From Muricea muricata (lineage: Eukaryota; Cnidaria; Anthozoa; Malacalcyonacea; Plexauridae): a stretch of 64,000 nucleotides of DNA. The notes under the pieces were generated by a model. It had not been told where the DNA came from and ran no database searches. It worked only from the letters and a program-made list of their open reading frames with translations. The DNA lies in contig OY979717.1 of NCBI GenBank assembly GCA_963855995.1, forward strand, positions 19,319,906 through 19,383,905, given 5' to 3'. Numbering within the stretch: position 1 is the stretch's first letter; every line of letters starts with the position of its first letter. Shown here piece after piece: positions 24,447 to 36,400 of the stretch. A program made the translations under genes and the position numbers.

Positions 24447-27400
24447 CTACGTATTTCGTATTCCGAGAGCTTGCTCCAGCTCTGCTCGTTTCTGCTGCAC
24501 CTGTGGGAAAGATGAAACAAGGTTTTCTAAAATTGTAAGAAATGTCCTCCAAAGACGATCACTGTGTGCGTGGGGGACGGTGGGGGGGGGGGAAGGGGGG
24601 AATATTAACTGAATATGTTCCACAACCTTTCCAAAAGTTCTTTGTTTCTCTCTTTTGGCTAAACCCCCTCCCCCCTATTTATGGCTATAAGGGCAGTCTT
24701 GTGCAAATACGTTGTTGAAACCCATCAACACTTTTATAACTACCGGTCGGTTTTTGTATACGTTACACACTTAAACCTGGTTCACACTTGTCGCAAGCAT
24801 CGGGGATGGCTCCCTCTGGCCGGAGTGATTTGTATGCCATTGCAAAAGCAATCTAATATTTATCCTTTTCCTTAGTTTGTTCACATATTCGTTCACATAC
24901 GTGAGTAGAAAACCTCCGATTCTTACGACAAGTGTGAACCAGGGTTTAGGGACCTGGGCTTGAACGATTATCGTCAATCTTTAACTCCACTGTGTGATCC
25001 AGCTTAAACCTAGCCACAGCTTTAATTTGTATATTTCTGTACGTCTGTTAACTTTACATCTCAAAGAAGTTGTAGTTAAGTTTGTCTTGTTTGTACTTAA
25101 CTAGGAGTAACGACTAAATACCGTACCTTTATACTGAAAAAGTAACGACCGCGATTGAATACTGTAGTAACTGTACCTTATTGTAGAAGTAACGACTGAA
25201 TACTGTACCTTACAGTAGAACTATAATGACTGAATTCTGCACGTTACGTATCTTAATGTATTAGTACCGCCTGAACGCTGTACCACTCTGTAAAAATAAC
25301 GACTGAATACCTTACCTTACTGTAGAAGTAACGACAAACTGCTTCTTGCGACCAAGGGAGGTAATAAAAATCTGCACGACGCTCTTCCTCAGGATTTCCC
25401 ACCACGTCTGTCATTATCTGAAATATTCAATTTTATTTTTTTTTAATAATACTGTCTTGCTAGTAATACCCCCCACAAAAACCCGAGCATAAAACCCAGC
25501 TCATTTTACGACACTGGATTAGCAGCACACGTATACCGCAGTCAACGGTTATGCTGCGAGGAAATCGCACGAGACTGGGACTTGGAAAGAGCTAGCAAGA
25601 GCCAGAAATGAATAAGTAATTATAGAAATTTAACACTTTTCTGCTTGCCTTGGACAAGACAAATTCTATGTTTCCCTTGATTGCCTACTCATTGTCCAAG
25701 ACACTATAACTGACCTTTAAATCTCTATTCTGCGACGTAACCCACTTGTTAATGAACTCCTACATAAAAATTGACACCAAGAACATATAAAATATATTGC
25801 ATTTTACTGTAAAGCGTAGAACGACCATCGGTGAAAAGTGAATACAAATACCAAAATATTAAATACATATATGAAAAACAACTTTTATATCAAAAAGTAA
25901 AGCCAAAGGCACATTCATGCGTGCTGCTGCTGCCCTAAACTACATGTTACTGCTTGTGGGGGTTGATTGAAGTCAGCCTATGACAGTATAGTGTAGTTTA
26001 TAAAATTCATTAATAATTCTCATAAAAACACAAAAGAAATGCATGTTTGATCAAAATCTGCATAAATCGGATTCAGATTTTGCCATGATTAACATAAACT
26101 TTAATTTTGGTTTTCTGACCAGATGTCATTCACTTCTAAGATTTTGAGGGAATACGAACGTTGCCATCCAAACATTTTAAGACATTTTATTCGCACCCAA
26201 TCTGCCTTCGGCTCGCGTTTGTAAATCCCATACAGATCGGCTGCTCATGCTTTATCTATTACTTGTAGTAGCTATAGATAGAGTAAACTGGGTGCTTAAG
26301 TTGCATCGTATTAAAGTATTCAAATATGACAAATATTGTTATGCGATGCTAGTTGGAAACACTTTTCTTACCTGAGGTCCTTGCGCAAATCCTAAAAAGA
26401 ACTCTCTGCTAACTTTAAGTTGATTGATTGTTTCGACGGTTTCGTGGATCTGAAAAGGAGGGCTTAGTTGAAGCTGATGGCTCTAGATAATTTGAGTACA
26501 TGAAGCAATACAACATATTATTTATAAGATAGCATTCGCAAATTCTGAACGACCATTGGCTGAGAGCCGTGCATATGACTGTATGTCACCACGGTAAAAT
26601 TCCCCGTGGCCAATCCGTAGAAGTAATTTTATATTTGTGCTTTTAAATTAAATTTGTGCTATATTATAAAAGATATATAAAACATTTTTTCCGCATTGAT
26701 ATGCAATTGTACATCCACAATCGTGAAAATTGGATTAGAAATTCTGTAAAACACTCCGTCCTGCAGGCGCCGTGTTTCCACACAAATTCTCGTGTATCCA
26801 ATTTCTTCTCGTGTTGATATTACTGTATATCAACACAGAAAATGTTTTATATTTCTTAAATGCAAACCTTGGTATCCAAGTTAGTTATTTCTTGTTGGCT
26901 TGCAGTGGAAAGCAGAAATGATTGCATTTGTGCTTTAAGCGTGTCATCCTAAATAAATAAAAGAGTTCTTATTTTTATCAAAAACAGAACATAAATGAGT
27001 AGGACAAGGGATATATAGCATAAGCTTCGATGAAGGTGATGCCAGGATAATTCCTATTTTTATATCTACATCTACAATAAATTATAGATATCCTCAATAA
27101 ATTTTCCTTGTCAAAAATTATTCACCTATACCAGCTTACATGTCTTGGTGTTATGTAGCAGTTTTATATAGGATGTACCGATATACCGAAAATAACTTTA
27201 CTATACATTGAATATACGAACATCGGTACGACGTCTTTACCAATACCGATGTACTGAAATTTCTGATATAGCGAAAATTTTGGGTTACCGAAACTTCAAT
27301 ACGGTAAAATCATCGATTTGGTTTCACAACACCAAAACAGAAATTTTAATAGTTAATCTCAAGCTAAAGAGGACTGGAATTCTTTCCATAATGCTTTGAA

Positions 27401-30400
27401 TAATCATTACACTGGACTGTTTACTTATCGTCAACGATAATATCGATAATTGTAACATAAATATGTTTCTCTAGTCCGCATGATGGACTACGGTTCGGAG
27501 TGGCTGCTGCATAGCTTAATGGCAGGCTTGATGGTCTTCCGATTTGAGATTCTGCATGATTTACCCTCAAACGAATATGATTTGAGAAACGCGGGAATTT
27601 ATACGACGCGAGCAATCAGTGTCAGTATGAAAATAAGTAGAATTCAATTTATATGGAAATGAGTAGAATTCAATTTACGTGGAAATAAGTAGAATTCAAT
27701 TCCCCTTTTTGCACAGTCTTTTCTCCCCCTCTTCCTTTGCCCCCCAACTTTTCCCCCCAAACACTCCTATTACAGTCTAACTGTAACTGTACGAGAAGAT
27801 GCACATACCACTTCAACATCAATGTCGTAACATGTTGTCTTCTTTTCACCTTTACTACAAAAGATTAATAGACAACAAAATTATTTGGAAACGGCATTGC
27901 TATAAAAAGATCCCTACAATAAACCAGACTTCGAATGGTTGCTGTTGCTTTTTATCACATACTTGTGGCTTTATCAGGGCGATAACAGGGTAACATAAAA
28001 ACTGATATAGCTTTTTATCACTGATATCTTTTTTTGTTCCGCTGTCAAAAAAAAGATGGCGTCCGACTTTACACCAACGTATGAAACTGTATCGGCAATG
28101 TGTTATGATACAAAGCCAATAACAGAAAGATATTTGCAGCCATAAAGTTATTCCTGGTTTGTTTTTGTAAAGCTTTACCTGTTTAACATATTTTTTACAA
28201 AGATTTTGCATTCATTGGGAAAAGAATTGAAGTGATTTATAATTTGAAAATAAAATCTGATTTTCGCCCCTGAAAAGTTACAAGTATGTGATAAATAGGT
28301 TATCACATTCGAGACTTAGCTATTCAAGGTAATATCAGTTTTATCGCTCTCGTTATGGTATCATATTTTGTCACGAGTGAGGCAGCGAGTGTCCTTTGAG
28401 CGATAAAACTGACATCATCTCGCCCCTCATGTGATAACCTACACTTATCTCCACGCCCATATACACTAGCGATTCTCAGTAAACGAACTTCATTTCTTTA
28501 CTTGCCTTATTAAATGCTTAATGACAATTGCATCTGGTGGATAGAGCAAAGCACTGAGACGTTGAGGTATCTCATTAAATTTCATTCGTGGACACTCGAA
28601 TATCTGGAAGAAAAGAAGAACAGCTCATGCCGGAAAAATATTAACATTGCGTGGATAGTTGGTTTGGCGCTGAAGCTTGAGCCATTGACGCTAGATTTTT
28701 TTTATAAACATGCAATATAATTTCTTCACCTTTGTGACTATAAAATCCTTATCAGGATAGTTCTCGGTATAGTGTTTATTTTAAATTGGCAAAAAAGGCG
28801 TTGAATGTTAGCTAGGAACAATCAAAACAAACTCTTTAGATGTAACCTGCTTATACCTGTTGAAAATAGGCATCATTATTGATACATTCCCTCTCGTTGG
28901 GGTCTTGTAAACTATGAGTCTACATAAAAAACAAGCATTATTTAACCAAATGATTAAAGCACAAGTGCACATGGGACAGGTCAGAAATTTCGTCCAGTCG
29001 GTCTTCATGACCGTCATAACGTTAAACGTTATTTTGAACCCAGAATTCCCACGCAAACAGTAACAAATTCAATGAATTTAGTTTACCTTTATATACTGCC
29101 ATAGAGCATTGATAATCACTGGCCTTGTCTGAGTGTGAATGCCAAGTAGTCGAGCTAGACGAGGATCCAATTTATACTGTGCAGGTTGATAATCTAACAA
29201 TAGCATGATGGTACATTTTACTTTGTCTTCACCGGGTCTTTTCACTTGAAAACCGTCTGTTTCTTGAGTTTTATCTGTTCTATGCCACTAAAATAAAAAA
29301 GAAAAACAAATGCTTTGAGAATTGCAATAATTTGACCTGCTACCATGCATGGTAAGACGATCTCTTCCAAAGTTAGGACGGATTTTACAGTCACGACTGA
29401 AGTTTTAAAGTGGCGATTTGAGTATGCTAGTTTCAACCAACCACCCAATACAGTGGCGAAGCTAGCCCGACATTTGGTCATGCAAATGCAATTTTTTCTG
29501 TGTTTATAGACCGTATAAGGATCAAGTTCTAAAGAAATGAATAATGATAATGATTTAAATTTGCATAGCATGACCAAATTGTCGGGCTGGCTTCGCTACT
29601 GACCCAATATATCTCACCGTATATAATTAGTTTGGAAAAGGACATACCTCAACCAAGTGGTTATCTGGGCCATAAAGGTCTTTATCAAGTTCTATTACTA
29701 AACTCCGAAAAAATGATGAAAACTTTCTCTTCGGTTTTGTAACCTCAGGTTTTGTTCCTTGCTGTAAATACATTGAAAATATTTTAGATAAAACTTTGGT
29801 GTAGGTACATTTGAAGAGTAGGTACAACCTTCGGGAATTTGACATATTTTGACATTTAGGAAATTTTAGGAGGAAATGTAAGATGTATTCTTAAAAAGTC
29901 ACCATTTTCATGTTCTTTCTAGCACATTGTTTCGTGTTTCAAAATTGATTTGAACGACATAAAACAATTCCTCCAAAATAAACAACTAAGAATAACAAGA
30001 AGATGAAGTTTTTCTGTAAAATAATATACTGCAATTCGTCTTAAAATGTACTAAATTTTACACATAGGTTCAATCCCAAACGACTGCATGTAAAAACCGC
30101 AATTACGACTAAAACTGGCTGCATTTACTATATAGGGAAAATTATCACATGGGATGGAGTGCAATTATTGATTAACATTACGAGTAGGTTTTTTTTTAAA
30201 TGTGCATATTAATTTTTCTTAATGCGTGATAAATTGAGCTGCAAGGCGAGTTATTTAGTCATTATAGACCTCTTCTGCAGGAGACATGATCTGGATCGTG
30301 TATCCTATAACATATCCTGCAGATCATGTAGCCTATTTACGCATTAGTACTGCATGGTTTAACCAGCACTCAATGCAAATCCCTTCACTCCCAGGGCCGC

Positions 30401-33400
30401 GGCTAGCGGGGAGTTAGCGGGGGATTAACAGCTTTTTGTTAGCTGGGTCTTATTGGTAAACTGGGTCCCTTATTGGTAAACTAGGTCTTTAGGAAAGTAA
30501 ATGACTGCTTTTGTGGGTAGGGGGCAATACCGGCACATGACAGGGTCTGTACACATTCATAATTTTAAAAGTTTTCCAGGGGTATTTCAAGCTTTCCGGT
30601 TTTTCAGGGTATTCCATGGATAAATTTAGAATTCCGGGATTTTCAAGGGTTTTCCAGGACTATACTAGGATCTCCTAAGGATTTCCCAGGGTTTCTAGGG
30701 GGCGTACGAGCCCTGACATGAGCAGAAGAACCGAAGGCGCGATTCAATTCATTTCTAGTGCTATTAGCTATAAAAACAATATGTTTGGCATACATCATCC
30801 ATTAACTTTCCTTCCACTCGAAGCTCCCACGAAGGTACGATAGAGTCCTCATCCTAAAATGCACAAACAATGCATCAACTGAAAGAAAATAATAGCCGTT
30901 ATACCCAGTTAACAAAATAAGATTTAGCTATAGCAAGTTCTCAATACCCATGCAAGTCCCACATATGACTCGTATAAAAACATGGGAAAGAAATCCTATA
31001 AAATATTTCTGAAATCTTAGCTGGATCAGTTGGCACATAGTTTAAAATGAACTCAATTCGTCGCGCTAATTGAACAACCCATCCCATGCATGATATTGAC
31101 GTGTACATCATTTAATTCAAAACGCATCGTATCTCAAAACGTACCTCAGCGTCAGGTCGAGCACCGTGAAAGTGTGTTGTAAGGAACACTCTTAGTTTCC
31201 GCTTTTGCTAGATGAACAGAATATAAGACACGGCATGATAACCTGAAATGACCTTCGAATACGTACTTTTACTATAGAACACAGAATAGAAAATAAACCG
31301 AATCGTCACTCGGGTCGGACCCTTTGACATTTGTGTAGCAACGCATGTGGCATTACGCATGTTCATTATGCAGGTTCTGGTCAGTCAATTGCATAATAAT
31401 AAGGGGAGGGGGGTGGGGGTGGGGGTGTTGCACAGCTGAGTGACTCTAGAGCTTATTCCTTATACAGCCATAGTAAGTCGTAAAAAACTTTTTATGACCC
31501 TGTTTACACTAGGGCAAAAGTTTCCGGATTCGTAAAAATATCCCGGTTCCTTGTTTTTCAGGTCCACAGCGTTTATACTGCACAGCCTAACACAGCGATT
31601 GTCAATACACGAAGCACCATCGTGATTCTACCAGTCTTATTTTGTGATTTTTTGGCCGATTTTGATAGTTGAAATTAATGGCAATACATTTGAAAACCAT
31701 ACGAGGGAGCAACTTCACTCAAATTCTTTACGGAAAGAGTTTACAAGAGAAGTTTTGTCGGATTCAAACTTTCTCGGATACAAAGATCCCACAAACTTTT
31801 TCGGATTTGAAAGTTCCGGATTCATGATCTATCTGTGATAATTTTGTATCAGATTCATGTTCCTTAGTGTAAACGGTAAAACGAATCCCAAATCAAAACA
31901 TCCCGGATTAGCGACGAATCCGGGGTCTTTTCCCCAAGTGTAAACGGGGTCTATTTCTTTTTAATCTATACAAAATGATGTCACAAGGTATGCGACATAC
32001 ACTGCAATTCTTCAAAATGGAATACTAACGAAAAAGTACGCCCATTTTAATATTTTATGAAGTCGGTCACACATGTCACCCTTGCAATTCGCGATGTTTT
32101 TTCGATGCTTGATTGGTCTTATTCATTCCGTCAGCAAAGTGTCGACTAAGAGTTATACGAAGATCGCGCAAATGAACATTTTCTTATCACTTAATGAATT
32201 ATTTATGATAGACAATTGTGTTTGTCGGAAAATGCTTCACGCCTCCACCCCCCCCCCCCAGAACATGGGCTCACGACACCCCTCCTGCTATATATTCCAG
32301 TGATATCAAGTAATAATCCTTTACAGCTCGAATGGGCAAACCCAGCCTGCTTTTGCATATTTTCAATGTTTCCAAACTAAGCCAAGCCAAGCAATCACCA
32401 GCGGGTTATTCTGACTGATGAACTTCTTCCGGTTATAAATCGAATTAGAGGTCCAAAATTACATAGCCATGAATGTATACTAGTGTATTTTTGTAATGCG
32501 AAATATCCAGAAAAGGCCTCGGTTTCCCTGACCGAGCTTTAATTTCTCAGAAAGTTCTTTCACAAATTAGTTTTAGAAATATGCAAACCAAAGCACACAA
32601 GTTAATAAACTTGGGTACTTTTGTTTGCAAGTTTTAACATTAACATACCGTTGGCGAAATATTAACCATTTCCATAATCAAAACTTAACAAAATCACACT
32701 GCGCTGAACACTCCTTTCGTTCAACTCAATTTGCTGAACGAATACACTTGAGGGATTATATAGGTATTCAACCAGTTTAGATCATTGACGTACATCAACT
32801 GTTTATATCAACTGCCAGAGGAGTGAGGGTCTTCCCATAATGCAACGCGCCGACGGACGGTTCAGTACATATTATCGATTTTTCGTTATGTGTCGTCATT
32901 TTTCGGTTGGCTTTCGTTGAATTCGCAACTCGTGGAATAGCACAAGTAATTTTCGCACATTTTCGCACGGCTATCTTCAAAAGGGGGATCGGGGAATCGG
33001 GGAATCGGGGAAACGGGGAAACGGGGAATCGGGGAATCGGGGAAACGGGGAATCGGGGAATTGGGAAAACGGGAATGCTTTGCGGTTCTCAATTGGAAAA
33101 TAGCCAATTTTACTTGTTAAGCTTTGTGGAAAGTGGAAACACCACGTAAATTTATTATTGCAGAGCTTTCGATCCGTAAGCTCGGATCTTCATCAGTGCT
33201 ATAATAATATGACTATCTGAATTCACACGTCCCTTTTTATACATAAAGTGTCGCGATTGTATGCTCGCGTGATTTAAAAGTTAATTAAACGGTCAAATCA
33301 GCTACGTCATATCTAACGTAGCGAAATGGTTCTAATTAACCCGCATGCGTGCGCAAAGAAGAAAGAGAAATTTAATTTTGCACAGTAAAGAGAGCGCGCC

Positions 33401-36400
33401 ACGTACTATCTAGTGGCTTACCCTCTTGATCTATAGTACTTGGAATTCTTTGCCAACAGATTTGTGTAATTCCGATATGCTTACGGACTTTAAAAATGGA
33501 ATACGCGCTCTCAAATTCTGATTTAGTATTTTTATTATGTTATGATTGCGAATGTGTATATGTATTTTGTTTTATAATTGTTGTAATTTATTGTATAAGT
33601 GTTTGTATACGTATATTTTTATGAGCGATGCCAACACGCCCCTCGTGGAAATCAGCTAATGTTGACGAGGCTAGCGTGTTATTTTAAATAAAGTTTTACC
33701 TTACCCTACCTTACTTTTCCCCAATTCCCCGATTCCCCGTTTCCCAGATTCCCAGATTTCCCCGATTCCCCGTTTCCCCGTTCCCCCTTTTAAAGATAGC
33801 CATTTTCGCACCATTCGTGGAAAACAAGCTTCGCTATCGAAGGAAAACAAGCTTTTACTTGTTCATTGTGTATCAAAACAACCTTTGGTCTTGATTCCTG
33901 ATGGATTACCGTGTGTTGAACTCGAATGTCGTGAAGTTCATGTTAGCTTTATGGATAGTTTGAACGTCAGGAGAATTGCCCTTTTCCCATCGATGGTTAA
34001 AGGCGTGAATATTGACGAAATTTTCGTTGATTGCGATAGTCCTACACTGGTAGAAGTGCATTCTAGTTGTGTTTTTAAGGTAAATAATTTTATAGGTTCA
34101 ATTGTACTGATGGGTTGCATATTATATTGAAACTAGATATTATATATAGTGTGAGAAGTTGAGTGGTCTTTGTATTCATATTGTCATTGTATATTTATAT
34201 ATTGCACACACACTGTACACATGTTTTGTTTAATATTATGTAGTTCTTTGACCCTAATGACCGGCAAGAAGGAGGTGAAAAACTATTCAGTGATATTATT
34301 TTGTGGGAGTGATATTTTATCATATACTCAGATATTGAAGATGATGAACTGGATAATGTACTTCCTCCAGTTGAAGTACATCAGGCAACTGACTGTAGCA
34401 ATACACCCTCCATTTTATTGTTTAACGCCAGAAACAGAGATGTGGTGGATATGCATAGTATGGACACAAGGAACAACTGGATAAGGTATCATTTGGTCTG
34501 GTATGAAGATCAGGACAATGTGGACATATGGTGAACATCTAGAAGTTTTAAACATGTATGGACATGACAAAAAATTGGATGTGGTGCACTATAGACATAA
34601 GGAACCTCTAACAATCGTTGGGTTTTTTTTTGTGTATTTACATTATTTACACACACTCTATTGAATAAGACTAAGTACCAGTACTGACTACCAGTATCAT
34701 GCAGTGGTGGACTGCATAAACCATTTGCAAGGGTTGTGTTATTTGTAAGGTGATGTACAGGCCTCAAAATAGATATAAAAGGTTCACCAGTCACGACTGA
34801 TAAATTATTAAATTTACTTGTCTTGCCTTCTTTTGCTCTCTCATGTGTGTCTATTTGTATTTGTATGTAAAAATGTAGGAAGAAATAATAAAAAAATTCT
34901 TCCATAAACAGGAAGAATAAGGTAACCTTTGAAAGGCAAACAAGAATTTCCACTTATGTGGTACTCTTATCAGTCAGTGACATGTGACAAGCTCATATTT
35001 AATTTGGGGGCTGACAATGTTCAAACAAAACATTAACAATTTAATGTCTATCATGATACTGGCAATTATGTAACAGAAGCATATTAAGCAACATGTGAAG
35101 TATGTGGGGAACTGCTTCATGGTGGGATTTGTTTCATGAACCAGGTTTACTTGTACTGAATGTTCTTCCCATATCCCTAATTTTGTAATTATTGTTGGAC
35201 ATTTTCGATCATTTACTGTACTAATTGATTTAGAAACCATGAGGCAATGAATTTAATATTAATAAAATATTCTTTAAATAAATGCAACGACATTAAAACA
35301 TTTTCAAAGTGTTGCATTACAATCATTCCACCAGTACACATGAATGGTGTATGATGGGATATATGAAAGATGATGCTTTTGCTCTTTATGGAAAAAAATA
35401 CGAGCAGCAGATCTGCATGGGGATTTAAGGTAATGAATCTGGAATGTCATTAGCTTAATATCATTTCTTTCGTGCACGTCCAAGACATGAATATTAATCA
35501 GGAACATTTTTTAACAAAGTTAATAAATGCATGCTAATTAGGATACAGCTGTATCAAAGGTTAAGAATACTAATTAGAACATAGCTTTATCAGATTGTTG
35601 ACCTGTATTGGGGTTTAAAAAGATATCATGTGACATAAATATGGTTCATTTATTGGGTAATTAGCTTATTAATCATTCATGATTTCACAAGAAGTGTTAA
35701 AACATTCTAGAGAAAATACATACTTGGTATGCCTCTAAAATAGTAATCATTTGCATGAACGCATAATGTAATTGTTTGCATGTGCCATCTGATGCCTAAA
35801 GTATTTTATTGATACCACTATTTTTTTACCTACTGCACACTAAAAATAAAAATGTGATGAAATTTAAAGCATGTACTTCAAGTAAAGTATTTTTCCACAA
35901 GTACAATTCAAAACTGGAATGGAATTACGCAGCTGTTACCAGGGGCGGATCCAGGGGTAGTCAAGTCAGTCGTGCGACTTACGTGCAAGATTCATAGATA
36001 ATTAATACTATGTCTGAATCAAGCGGCATTTTCACAATTTCATACGAGTGCCAACTTATTGTAGTCCAGTTAAATATATTCCGGCAGCACGAGTTTAAAT
36101 CGTTACTCTCAAGTCACAGACAGCGGTATTTCACCAAGATCTTGCCGACTCGGGTGGTGGTTTCTAGTCATTTGATTGGTCGAGAGGCCATATTAACTAT
36201 TTTGACTGACCTTTGCGGGGGTCTGACTTAGCTTGCGCAATTCGAAGCTCTCTACAAGCTTTTTAATTGGATGATTTCAAATAACTTTCCACTCTCATTG
36301 GCTCATTTTTTCTGACTGACTTTGCGTGGGGTATCTCAGTCATGATGCTGCAAGTTGCCAATTGGCAAGCTAATTAATATTCAATGATCTCAACCTTGAC

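Larger units (their letters stand above)
32969..33801. mobile_element. Foldback element with minisatellite arms, 10 bp target duplication
   Basis: The ends are GGCTATCTTCAAAAGGGGG and its near-exact complement. It is flanked by ATTTTCGCAC on both sides (32959-32968 and 33802-33811). Each arm is a short tandem array of an 8 bp unit GGGGAATC (left 32995-33060, right 33716-33785 in complement). The interior holds a ribozyme-like module and a possible LINE 3' tail. A 10 bp duplication suits a Mutator-like foldback, as at 22702-23050. It interrupts an open reading frame. Confidence 0.85.

Noticed and set aside
27421-27470. Minus-strand peptide [10 protein letters not shown] as the missing [14 protein letters not shown] exon
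   Set aside because: Its donor leaves the wrong phase for the next exon. The segment at 27854-27809 encodes the exact CYDIDVEV motif with correct phases and splice sites.
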